A stretch of DNA of 64,000 bases from contig NZ_RHHV01000013.1 of NCBI RefSeq assembly GCF_003710905.1, positions 1 to 64,000 of the forward strand. Direction: 5' to 3'. The notes below the pieces were generated by a model, which saw nothing but the letters and a program-made list of their open reading frames with translations, did not search any database and was not told the origin of the DNA. Positions within the stretch are counted from its first letter, which is position 1, and each line of letters begins with the position of its first letter. A program made the position numbers and the translations under genes. The stretch comes from Brevibacillus parabrevis (lineage in GTDB: Bacteria > Bacillota > Bacilli > Brevibacillales > Brevibacillaceae). This document shows positions 57,188 to 64,000 of the stretch, in pieces.

Positions 57188-58426
57188 TTACGCCTCCTGC
57201 AAGGATTTGGCCCGCTCCCGTTCGCTTTTTCTTTGTCGATAGGCGCGAAGCCACGACCAGCCTACGATGAAGAATGGAACCAACACGAGCATAATCAACA
57301 GGATGCCGTCCCAAAACTGCCACGAAGCGACGGAAGCGTGACGCATCTCATCGGCGATCTTCGCAATAAAATCAATCGCCATGCGCAACTGATACTGGAC
57401 AAAAAACCAGATCGCCCAGACGGAACCGATCAAATACACCCAACTGTACCAACGGATGACCTGTTTTTCATGCAAGGAGACATACTCCCATTCCTCTTGC
57501 TCTTCCTGCGTCAACGACCGGATTTTGCTTTTCAGAAAAAGTCGCGTATTCATCAGCAGATTGGCGCAGCGAAAACGGGTGGCGAGCATGTAGTACACAT
57601 CCGTTTGCATGAACACCATGAACTGAAACGCCAGCGCCATGAGCAAAATCACGTTAACCATGCGGATAAATGCCTGGATAAAAGGCAAGAGACTCACCCA
57701 GCCAGCGTCATGGGCGAAAAGCAGGATCACGCCGATCCCCCAAAATGTCGCGTCCCACGCCATTCCGGCCACAAACGCTTTGTAACGACGCCCCGGCTCC
57801 ACGAGAACGATATTGGACATGTTCGTCTCCGCTACGGCAAAGACAAGCCGATGCCCCAGCCCGATGCGACTGCCGATGGAAAGCGACCGCGCCGCCAGCA
57901 AATGCGCCAGCTCATGAAAGAACAAAAACATCCAGATCGTCACAAACGAAGCCAGCACAGAAACGGTCACAGAAGTAGAGACAAAAATGTCGGAGTAGAC
58001 CGGAATGTACTTGCCTGTGAAGGCGCACAGCAACACCCCTGCCAGAAATACACAGCCATACAGGCAAAAAGCTACACGGTTAAAGAAAAACTGTCCCGTC
58101 GCTTCCTTGATCCACGAAAAGTGGTCGACAACAGCAACCGGCTCGTTTACCACCTCGCCGTCTACCGTATGGACAAACTGGTAGGAAGCTGCGAGATCGT
58201 TGGCAAAGTCAAGCACGTCCACAGGCTCGCCCAGCCGTTCTTCCATGATCGTAGCGACTTCGTTTACGGTTTTGCCTTCATCAAGCAAATCGATGATTTC
58301 CACGCCAATAACCGGGAGTACAATAAAATTGCTGATATCGGTTCGCCCGATCAGCATCTCCTCTTCGTTTTCCGCCCGGCGCGCAAGCGGATGCATTTTG
58401 AGGACACTGTCGCCTGTCATCTTCAC
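57188..58426 (-). CDS. M50-like membrane metalloprotease with PqqD-like N-terminus
   Basis: A 412-aa protein. Residues 30-95 (FIVLPVIGVEIIDLLDEGKTVNEV, then FANDLAASYQFVHTVDG) look like a PqqD-type winged helix, the peptide-recognition element of RiPP enzymes. Several membrane helices follow, with the zinc motif MFLFFHELAHLLAARS (HExxH). It would cleave or export a peptide at the membrane. Starts at GTG 58426, eight bases after GGGAGGGG. It is 27 bp downstream of the ThiF-like gene. The third zinc ligand was not identified. Confidence 0.75.
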   Translation of the reverse strand: MKMTGDSVLKMHPLARRAENEEEMLIGRTDISNFIVLPVIGVEIIDLLDEGKTVNEVATIMEERLGEPVDVLDFANDLAASYQFVHTVDGEVVNEPVAVVDHFSWIKEATGQFFFNRVAFCLYGCVFLAGVLLCAFTGKYIPVYSDIFVSTSVTVSVLASFVTIWMFLFFHELAHLLAARSLSIGSRIGLGHRLVFAVAETNMSNIVLVEPGRRYKAFVAGMAWDATFWGIGVILLFAHDAGWVSLLPFIQAFIRMVNVILLMALAFQFMVFMQTDVYYMLATRFRCANLLMNTRLFLKSKIRSLTQEEQEEWEYVSLHEKQVIRWYSWVYLIGSVWAIWFFVQYQLRMAIDFIAKIADEMRHASVASWQFWDGILLIMLVLVPFFIVGWSWLRAYRQRKSERERAKSLQEA

Positions 58427-58453
58427 GCCAAAATCCCCTCCCTCTCTTCCGGA

Positions 58454-59617
58454 TCAATGCCTCGCATTCACGTACACTTCGTTTGCCCTGACCTGAAAAA
58501 TCGGCTCCTCGCCGTTGCCTTTTCCGCAAGTCGGACACGCTTGCTCGTTGCGCTCCCATTCGACGAACACTTTCTTTTCCAATGTGTTGAAATCAAACAA
58601 CAGCAATTTTCCTGCCGATTGCACAGGCGCGATTCCCGTCAAAAACCGGACGGCATCCGAAGCCATCATGGCGGTAATCATCATCGTATTCGGCGCGATC
58701 GTAGCAGTAGGCGGCCTGAACTCGGTGTTGAGCAAGTTTTCAATCAGCCGCACGTAATCTTCCACCTGTTCGGAGCGGTGCAAATGCATGCAGTCCAGGC
58801 ATCCCGTTTTCCCTGGATCGACCAAGAAAAACTGCCCTTCGATCAAATTAAAGCCCCCGGCAATATACGGGATGCCCAGATTGACGCAAGCCCGGTTCAC
58901 CCATCTTGGCAAGACGAAAAATGGCTGATCGGCTGCCAGTACGACGAGATCGCTCCCGGCGATGACCTGCTCCACATCTGCACTGGACCCGATTTGCATC
59001 GTCTCGGTTTCGATTGCCACCCCTGAATGCAGTCTGGCGATGAAATCCCGCGCTGCCTCCACCTTTAGGCGTCCGACGTCTGCTTCATTGAACAACATCT
59101 GGCGGTTCAGGTTGTTCAGCTCTACCCTGTCAAAATCAACAAGTTTGATCTGCTCGATTCCCACTCCGACCAGATTGGCGAGCACAGTTGAGCCGAAAGC
59201 GCCCATGCCGAGGATGGTCACTTTTTTTCCGCTCAGTTGCTCCTGTACGTAACTCGGACTTTGTTCCAGGTTGGTAAACAGCGAGAAAAAGCGGATGTTC
59301 GCCTTGTATCGCTCTTTTTGCGCCAGCGTCAGGCCAGAAGCTTCCTCCGCCTCCTGATCCATAATAAAGCCCAGGCCTCCGAGGTCTTCTACAGCTTCCG
59401 CTATCTCCTCGCGAGTAAGCTCAGGATATTCGCCAAGCAAAGCGCTATGTATATCTTCAATCGTGCGCGTTCCGTCCATCAGCTTGACCATCTTGCGTAT
59501 CGCTTTGTTCTCGTCATCCAGCTCGACGGAATACCCGGGAGCATCTCCCATGCGAATCGTCTGTTCTGTCACTTCATAGACAGGATGCACCGGTTTGAAC
59601 AAAGGTCGACGTACCAT
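58454..59617 (-). CDS. E1/ThiF-like adenylyltransferase with N-terminal recognition domain
   Basis: A 387-aa protein. The N-terminal 90 residues (SVELDDENKAIRKMVKLMDGTRTIEDIHSALL, then EIAEAVEDLGGLGF) form a winged-helix-like peptide-recognition element. A ThiF/E1 domain follows: nucleotide loop TILGMGAFGSTV (residues 134-145), VDFDRVELNNLNRQMLF and the zinc cysteines CLDCMH and CPTCGKG. This layout matches MccB (microcin C7) and PaaA (pantocin A), which activate short peptides. An 18-codon peptide gene lies just upstream, separated by a terminator. It could alternatively serve cofactor synthesis, but no such genes are near. Confidence 0.82.
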   Translation of the reverse strand: MVRRPLFKPVHPVYEVTEQTIRMGDAPGYSVELDDENKAIRKMVKLMDGTRTIEDIHSALLGEYPELTREEIAEAVEDLGGLGFIMDQEAEEASGLTLAQKERYKANIRFFSLFTNLEQSPSYVQEQLSGKKVTILGMGAFGSTVLANLVGVGIEQIKLVDFDRVELNNLNRQMLFNEADVGRLKVEAARDFIARLHSGVAIETETMQIGSSADVEQVIAGSDLVVLAADQPFFVLPRWVNRACVNLGIPYIAGGFNLIEGQFFLVDPGKTGCLDCMHLHRSEQVEDYVRLIENLLNTEFRPPTATIAPNTMMITAMMASDAVRFLTGIAPVQSAGKLLLFDFNTLEKKVFVEWERNEQACPTCGKGNGEEPIFQVRANEVYVNARH

Positions 59618-59659
59618 ATAAAAACACCTCCGGGATAAGGGCGCTTAATTAAGTAAGAT

Positions 59660-59690
59660 GAAAAAAGGGAATAGCCCGAGTGCTATCCCC
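59660..59690 (-). terminator. Terminator/attenuator between peptide and ThiF-like genes
   Basis: On the - strand GGGGATAGC and GCTATTCCC form the stem with loop ACTCGG, followed by TTTTTTC. Placed directly after the peptide gene, it would make peptide mRNA more abundant than enzyme mRNA, as seen for many precursor-peptide genes. Confidence 0.85.
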
Positions 59691-59704
59691 CCAATGCATT
59701 GTGA

Positions 59705-59761
59705 TTAAGCTGCTACTGCAGTTGTGCGAACGCTCTCTACCTTTTTCGCTTGGATTTTCAT
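59705..59761 (-). CDS. 18-aa candidate RiPP precursor peptide
   Basis: ATG 59761, stop TAA at 59705-59707; too short for routine gene calling. The product is MKIQAKKVESVRTTAVAA. A strong GAGGAGG lies nine bases before the ATG, and a promoter-like -10 is about 45 bp upstream. It is followed by a terminator and then by the ThiF-like and M50-like genes, both with peptide-recognition-type N-termini. The basic front (KIQAKKVESVR) could be the leader and TTAVAA the modified part. Unlike microcin C7 it does not end in Asn. Coding is likely; the modification is unknown. Confidence 0.62.
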   Translation of the reverse strand: MKIQAKKVESVRTTAVAA

Positions 59762-59804
59762 AATTCAGTTCCTCCTCTCTATGTAAGAAAATACTGACAA
59801 TTAG

Positions 59805-59833
59805 ATTATATTTTGAAGAGTTAGAAAAATCTA
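59805..59833 (-). promoter_or_regulatory. Predicted promoter of the peptide operon
   Basis: On the - strand TATAAT at 59810-59805 with TAGATT 17 bp upstream (59833-59828), in very AT-rich sequence. It lies after the pcrB terminators, so the operon has its own transcript. Confidence 0.5.
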
Positions 59834-59921
59834 TAAGTTTTTTAAAATTTTATCCTATTTTGGTAATTTATTACTATACTTCAAAATTTCAATAGCCTGC
59901 CACTTCCATTTTATAGAAATA

Positions 59922-60019
59922 GACACAAAAAATGAATCCCCCAAGACGCTGCCGAACAGCATAAGCGGAGGGATTCATTTTACCAAACAAAAAAGAGAGC
60001 CTTCTGCTTCGGCTCTCTC
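59922..60019 (-). terminator. Tandem terminators after pcrB
   Basis: First, AGAGAGCC/GGCTCTCT (59991-60019) followed on the - strand by TTTTTTGTTT. Second, AAAATGAATCCC (59929-59940) and GGGATTCATTTT (59970-59981) pair around an inner GC-rich stem, followed by TTTTTTGTG. Together they should fully separate pcrB from the peptide operon. Confidence 0.8.
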
Positions 60020-60024
60020 ATTTC

Positions 60025-60717
60025 CTATTTTTCCCCTTTTACAGCCCCAACCGTAGCCAAAGCAGCCTGCAAGTCATCGTAGATTACGTTGCCAACGACG
60101 ACTGTATCGGCGATTGCCGCCATTTCAGCGGCTTGCTGCGGGGTGCGGATGCCGCCGCCGTAGAAGACGTGCGCTTCGTCGGCCCCTGCCTTGCAAGCTT
60201 TGACGATGGAAGGATCGCCGTATGTACCGCTGTACTCCAGATAGACGATGGGCAAGCGGCAGATTTTGGTCGCGACTTGCGCATACGCTTTGGCTTCTGC
60301 TGCGTCTGTGATCGGCAGGGCAGAAGTCAGCTCGGCGACGCCGGCTTGCGGATTGGCGATCAGGTAGCCTTCCGTAATAATCTCATCCCAATGAATGTAG
60401 GCTCCGTACGTTTTGAGTCCCGAAACGTGCGGGGCGAACATCCAGTTTGGATCGCCTGCATTCAGCACGAGCGGGATCAGATAGGAATCGAATCCGGGAA
60501 CAACCGCGTCGAGCGACGAAATTTCCAGCACGGCCGGTACTGCGTAGCGGCGAATGCGGGACATCAGCTCAAGCGTATTGTCAAAAGTCACCCCATACGT
60601 GCCTCCAACGATAATCGCATCCGTGCCTGACTCGCAGATCAACTCTAGCGAATCGTCATCGATTGTTTTATCCGGGTCCAGTTTAAACGTATGGCGCCAA
60701 CTGCGATAGTCAATCAA
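60025..60717 (-). CDS. pcrB: PcrB, heptaprenylglyceryl-phosphate synthase
   Basis: About 230 aa, a TIM-barrel prenyltransferase that joins a polyprenyl group to glycerol-1-phosphate. HTFKLDPDKTIDDDSLELICESGTDAIIVGGTYGV, VYLEYSGTYGDP and YGGGIRTPQQA with a phosphate-binding VVGNVIYDD are typical. TTG 60717, nine bases after AGGAGG, gives the usual N-terminus; the frame to 60792 overlaps yerC. Ends at tandem terminators. Confidence 0.94.
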   Translation of the reverse strand: MIDYRSWRHTFKLDPDKTIDDDSLELICESGTDAIIVGGTYGVTFDNTLELMSRIRRYAVPAVLEISSLDAVVPGFDSYLIPLVLNAGDPNWMFAPHVSGLKTYGAYIHWDEIITEGYLIANPQAGVAELTSALPITDAAEAKAYAQVATKICRLPIVYLEYSGTYGDPSIVKACKAGADEAHVFYGGGIRTPQQAAEMAAIADTVVVGNVIYDDLQAALATVGAVKGEK

Positions 60718-60734
60718 CGTTGCCTGCCTCCTAG

Positions 60735-61025
60735 TTATTTTCCGATGCGCTCCAGCGCCATCTCGTATCCGTCGTTGCCGTAGTTCAGGCAACGCTTCAC
60801 ACGGGAAATAGTTGCTGTGCTGGCCCCTGTCTCAGCTTCAATCTGATTGTAGGTAAAGCCTTTTCTGAGCATGCGCGCCACTTCCAGGCGCTGCGCGAGC
60901 GACTGCATTTCGTTTACGGTGCACAGATCGTCAAAAAATTGATAGCATTCTTCCATGGTTTCCAGAGACAGAACCGCTTCAAACAGCTGCTCGATCCCTT
61001 TCCCCTTCAGTTTTTCCAGTTGCAT
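60735..61025 (-). CDS. yerC: YerC/TrpR-like DNA-binding protein
   Basis: A 96-aa protein, MQLEKLKGKGIEQLFEAVLSL, then the TrpR-type helix-turn-helix (SLAQRLEVARMLRKGFTYNQIEAETGASTATISRVKRCL). Conserved next to pcrB in Bacillus; the regulated genes are unknown to me. ATG 61025 follows GGGGTGA. The frame upstream to 61133 has no family resemblance. Confidence 0.9.
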   Translation of the reverse strand: MQLEKLKGKGIEQLFEAVLSLETMEECYQFFDDLCTVNEMQSLAQRLEVARMLRKGFTYNQIEAETGASTATISRVKRCLNYGNDGYEMALERIGK

Positions 61026-61143
61026 TTTCGTCACCCCGTTATGGTATCCGTCTTCCGAACGGTTTCTCACTGTACAATTTTTAAGCACTAAAGCCCTACA
61101 ATTAATCTTAGAAGAAACCGCCTTCATCCGCAAGCCCCAATCC

Positions 61144-62208
61144 CTAGTGGAACTTCAAGGATTGCGACAGACCCGGGGTATTCGGAAGAATTTCCACCCA
61201 TGTATTTCCTGGCAAAAGCGGCGCTTCTTCCGTCAAAGCCGCATCCTCGTAGGCGCGAATCACGCCGTTGCTGCGCTTCCACTTGATTTTGCGCGCCTTG
61301 CCCTGCTGGAACAAATAACCGTCTCCAGGGCCGATCACATCGACCTGTCGGCGACCTTCGCTGTCCAATACACGATGCTTGGTCGAAATGACCAGCAAAT
61401 TGGTCGTGGAAAGCTGCTTGTTGTCGCTCAAATCGACGTGCGGTTTGCCAGCTGTGAACCGCATGTACTTCTTCTGCTCGGCATCGTATGTAAAAGCAGC
61501 CTTGTTCAGCGCGTGAAAAGTCAGATCAATTTGCGTCGCAGGCTCGCCTTCCTTGATCTCGGCGTCATCCGCCAAGAAAGTGAAATGCGGCACTTCTGCG
61601 GTTGTCCGCATTTTTTTGTCTGCCATAGCCTGCTCGATCAGCTCTGGCTTGGTGTAAAGGTTATGCGGCATTTTGCGGAAGCTCTCCCGCCAGAAATAGC
61701 GCCCGTTCGGGATTTCATCCAGATGGCTGTAGTCGGACCGCGCCAATGTCTCCAGCGCCTCCTGACTGCCGCCAGCATGGACAAGCACAGCGTCGAAGCC
61801 GATGCCCAATTGAATGAAATAAGGGCGAATGCTGCGCACTGGCCCGACGACCTCCGGCTTTTGACTCTGGTATACCGTCAGAAAACGCGTCATCTCGCCT
61901 TCTGCCAGCACTTCGTAAATAATGTCCGCCTTGTTCAGTCCCGTCTGTGGCCGGGCTGGCGGCGCGTTGTTCACCATGACCATGACCGGGCGCTTGCTGT
62001 CCAGTCGTTCCTGGCTGCCAAGTCCCGTCAACGGCGCTTTATACGGGTACTGGATCGGTTGATTCGTCTCCGGTGGATTTTGCACGATAGGAGCGGTCGG
62101 CTGTTCTGGAGCCGGTGTCGGCTGTGTGTCAACCGGCTGCGGGCTGCACGCCGTAACGAATAGCAGCAGGGATAGTAGCATGAGTGACGTCTTCGTATGT
62201 CGTTTCAC
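61144..62208 (-). CDS. yerB: YerB-like DUF3048 lipoprotein
   Basis: About 354 aa with a lipobox (LMLLSLLLFVTAC) and two DUF3048 parts: PVMVMVNNAPPARPQTGLNKADIIYEVLAEGEMTRFL and RSIRPYFIQLG..., then the C-terminal VDVIGPGDGYLFQQGKARKIKWKR. Function unknown; conserved upstream of yerC-pcrB. GTG 62208 with AAAGGAG seven bases before it is preferred to the ATG at 62226, which itself overlaps the ribosome-binding site. Confidence 0.9.
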   Translation of the reverse strand: MKRHTKTSLMLLSLLLFVTACSPQPVDTQPTPAPEQPTAPIVQNPPETNQPIQYPYKAPLTGLGSQERLDSKRPVMVMVNNAPPARPQTGLNKADIIYEVLAEGEMTRFLTVYQSQKPEVVGPVRSIRPYFIQLGIGFDAVLVHAGGSQEALETLARSDYSHLDEIPNGRYFWRESFRKMPHNLYTKPELIEQAMADKKMRTTAEVPHFTFLADDAEIKEGEPATQIDLTFHALNKAAFTYDAEQKKYMRFTAGKPHVDLSDNKQLSTTNLLVISTKHRVLDSEGRRQVDVIGPGDGYLFQQGKARKIKWKRSNGVIRAYEDAALTEEAPLLPGNTWVEILPNTPGLSQSLKFH

Positions 62209-62381
62209 AAAATCGCTCCTTTCCATCTGTTGATGCCTTTTTTTCCCTACTTCTTTTTCGTGAGAGCGGAGGGGATTCCTGCTTCCACACGTTTTCCACG
62301 ATTCTCATACGGACATGCCACACATCGCGTTTTTGGCTATGCTACAATAATGGAAAACAGATGCAAAGCGAGGGCGAAACC

Positions 62382-63083
62382 ATGAATACCCCCTACCTTG
62401 TCTATCTGGTGGACGATGAAACCAACCTCCTGGATTTGCTGCAATCGTACTTGCAAAGCGCCGGATTGCAGGTCAAGGCGTTTTCCAGCGGTGCCGAAGT
62501 GCTGCCGTTGCTAGATGAAGAAACACAGCCGCATCTATGGATTTTGGACATCATGATGCCAGATATCGACGGCTACGAGCTGCTGCGACTCATTCGGGAA
62601 AAATCGAATGTACCGATCATTTTCATTTCCGCCCGCGACCAAGATGTCGATAAAATCATTGGACTGGAGCTGGGCAGCGACGATTATCTCGCCAAGCCGT
62701 TTTTGCCCCGCGAGCTGGTCATCCGCGCGAAAAAGCTTTTGCAGCGTACGTATGAAAAGCCTGGTGCTGCCGCAGCTTCCGCGCAAACTTTCCAGGATTG
62801 GGTAACGGTTGGCCCTTATATGATCTCAGAAAAAGGCCGGCAAGTAAAAGAAGGAGACGAATTGATCGATCTGACGACCAAAGAATTTGAGCTGATCATC
62901 TACCTTTTGCACAATCAGGGGCTGGCTCTGAACCGCGAGCAAATCCTGACCTCCATCTGGGGCGAGGACTACATCGGCTCCGACCGCGCTGTAGATGATC
63001 TCGTGAAGCGCATACGCAAAAAGATGGCGAAATTCCCGCTGGAAACCGTCTATGGCTTCGGTTACCGGATGACGCGCATATGA
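62382..63083 (+). CDS. cssR: Response regulator CssR
   Basis: A 233-aa OmpR-type regulator. Receiver: YLVDDETNLLDLLQSYL, phospho-acceptor Asp in LWILDIMMPD, the Thr/Ser position in IIFISARDQDVDK and Lys in DYLAKPFLPREL. The winged-helix output domain ends VDDLVKRIRKKM...ETVYGFGYRM. The close match in wording to B. subtilis CssR (IFISARDADIDR, SKPFLPREL, ETIYGFGYRM, from memory) supports the name. CssRS senses secretion stress and induces quality-control proteases. Overlaps the kinase start by ATGA. Confidence 0.85.
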   Translation: MNTPYLVYLVDDETNLLDLLQSYLQSAGLQVKAFSSGAEVLPLLDEETQPHLWILDIMMPDIDGYELLRLIREKSNVPIIFISARDQDVDKIIGLELGSDDYLAKPFLPRELVIRAKKLLQRTYEKPGAAAASAQTFQDWVTVGPYMISEKGRQVKEGDELIDLTTKEFELIIYLLHNQGLALNREQILTSIWGEDYIGSDRAVDDLVKRIRKKMAKFPLETVYGFGYRMTRI

Positions 63084-64000
63084 GCAAATTTCGCCTGAAA
63101 AACTTGCCGCTCTCCCGGCAGATTCTCATTTTGTTCATGCTGCTGACAAGCGTGCTGGGCGTCGGTCTCGGGATCGGCTATCCTTTGGCGGTCAAGCAAT
63201 ACCTCGTTTCCAATACGTACGCCTTGCTGGAGGACGAGTTCAACACGCTGTCCAAGCATATTTCCTTCAATGAAGACAACGAACTGCTGCCTGTTCCGGC
63301 TGCAGCCCCTTACTTTTTGCAACTGCTCCTCTCCCGCTACGAATACTCGTTTGACATGATCGTCTACGCAGAAAACGGGCGGGAGCTGGGCAGCCGCAGC
63401 AGCAGTGGGCGGATTCCGTATGAGGAAGCGCGCGAATTGTTTATCAAGGCAGCCGCGCATCCGAACGACCAGTTGCAGCACGGCACGTTGAGTCGCGGCG
63501 ACGAAAACTACCTGTTCGTCAGCAAGCGCATGGACTACCACGGCTTTCCTTACTACATGGTGCTGTTCTCCAAGGAACAGGAGCTGAATCAGATCAATGC
63601 GATTCTCACCCGCCAGTTTTTGCTCGTGTTCAGCCTGCTTCTGCTCGTTAGCTGGCTGCTCGCCGTCTGGTTCAGCGGCTACTTGAGCAAACCGCTGCGC
63701 AGCCTGGACGAGCTGTGCAACAAGATTGCCCGCCGCCAGTTTGACATTCCGCTCGTGATGGACCGCGGAGACGAGATCGGCCAGTTGGCCCGCTCTTTTG
63801 ACACGATGAAAAATCAATTGAAGGAATACGACGAATCGCAACGTCATTTTGTGCAAAACATCTCCCATGAGCTGAAAACGCCGATTATGGCGATCCAGGG
63901 CTACACCCAGGGCTTGATTGAAGGGGTCTTTCAGGGGCCGCAAGCGGAAAAAGGGCTGGCGATCATCATGGAAGAGAGCAAGCGGCTGGAAAAGGTCGTC
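63080..64000 (+). CDS. cssS: Sensor histidine kinase CssS (5' part, runs off the window)
   Basis: ATG 63080 overlaps the cssR stop. 307 codons are visible. One N-terminal helix (QILILFMLLTSVLGVGLGIGY), an extracytoplasmic sensor region, a second helix (FLLVFSLLLLVSWLLAVWF), a HAMP domain (LSKPLRSLDELCNKIARRQFD) and the H-box FVQNISHELKTPIMAIQGYTQGLIEG with the phospho-acceptor His. The ATPase domain lies beyond the end. Partner of CssR. Confidence 0.88.
   Translation, partial: MSKFRLKNLPLSRQILILFMLLTSVLGVGLGIGYPLAVKQYLVSNTYALLEDEFNTLSKHISFNEDNELLPVPAAAPYFLQLLLSRYEYSFDMIVYAENGRELGSRSSSGRIPYEEARELFIKAAAHPNDQLQHGTLSRGDENYLFVSKRMDYHGFPYYMVLFSKEQELNQINAILTRQFLLVFSLLLLVSWLLAVWFSGYLSKPLRSLDELCNKIARRQFDIPLVMDRGDEIGQLARSFDTMKNQLKEYDESQRHFVQNISHELKTPIMAIQGYTQGLIEGVFQGPQAEKGLAIIMEESKRLEKVV

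Overview
The window looks like a chromosome segment of a Bacillota member close to Brevibacillus (Paenibacillaceae). The basis is the set of Bacillus-type core genes (gatCAB, dgkB, rlmD, yerB-yerC-pcrB, pcrA-ligA-camS, rocA, cssRS, a SigO/RsoA pair), strong GGAGG ribosome-binding sites, frequent TTG/GTG starts and typical Gram-positive terminators. The genus is inferred, because no search could be run. The left 26 kb is AT-richer and accessory. The right 37 kb is mostly conserved backbone.

Positions 1-23.3 kb hold a large type I CRISPR-Cas island. All cas genes are read leftwards in the order cas1, cas2, cas4, addB-like, addA-like, cas6, cas3, cas8, cas7, cas5. Four CRISPR arrays (16-645, 16877-17501, 18221-19221, 22633-23040) lie on the same strand, with related but distinct 37-nt repeats and leaders on their right side. 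Three points are unusual. First, two long genes for an AddAB/RexAB-type helicase-nuclease pair sit between cas4 and cas6, overlapping cas4 and each other. Second, the 640-bp gap between cas6 and cas3 holds a well-translated 26-codon ORF (hydrophobic front, basic tail), a strong hairpin and a degenerate two-repeat mini-array ending just before the cas3 ribosome-binding site. This layout recalls CreTA toxin/antitoxin-RNA modules or Cas-autoregulatory mini-CRISPRs. Third, another repeat-like hairpin sits directly before the cas6 ribosome-binding site. All four leaders share an inverted repeat with fixed geometry.

Positions 19.5-26.6 kb are a patchwork around arrays 3 and 4. It contains secreted proteins, a two-part sigma factor (SigO/RsoA-like), a small Cys-rich protein behind a large hairpin, a possible HhH DNA glycosylase, a secreted papain-like protease, and the broken end of a polymorphic toxin with a probable immunity gene.

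Positions 26.8-54.9 kb are mostly housekeeping: rlmD, dgkB, glucokinase, an EamA transporter, a NatAB-like ABC exporter, an ECF sigma factor with a long C-terminal extension, a YcdB-like secreted protein, gatCAB, phosphatidylserine decarboxylase, a PAS-GGDEF protein, a TagO/WecA-like transferase, rocA, camS, ligA and pcrA. A three-gene cassette of exported proteins including a matrixin-like protease follows gatC divergently.

Positions 55-64 kb hold vanW, a DUF418 membrane protein and a compact candidate RiPP operon: an 18-codon peptide gene, a terminator, an E1/ThiF-like enzyme and an M50-like membrane protease. These lie between pcrA and pcrB-yerC-yerB, which are adjacent in Bacillus subtilis. 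The window ends inside cssS, after cssR. No rRNA, tRNA or intact insertion sequence was recognised.
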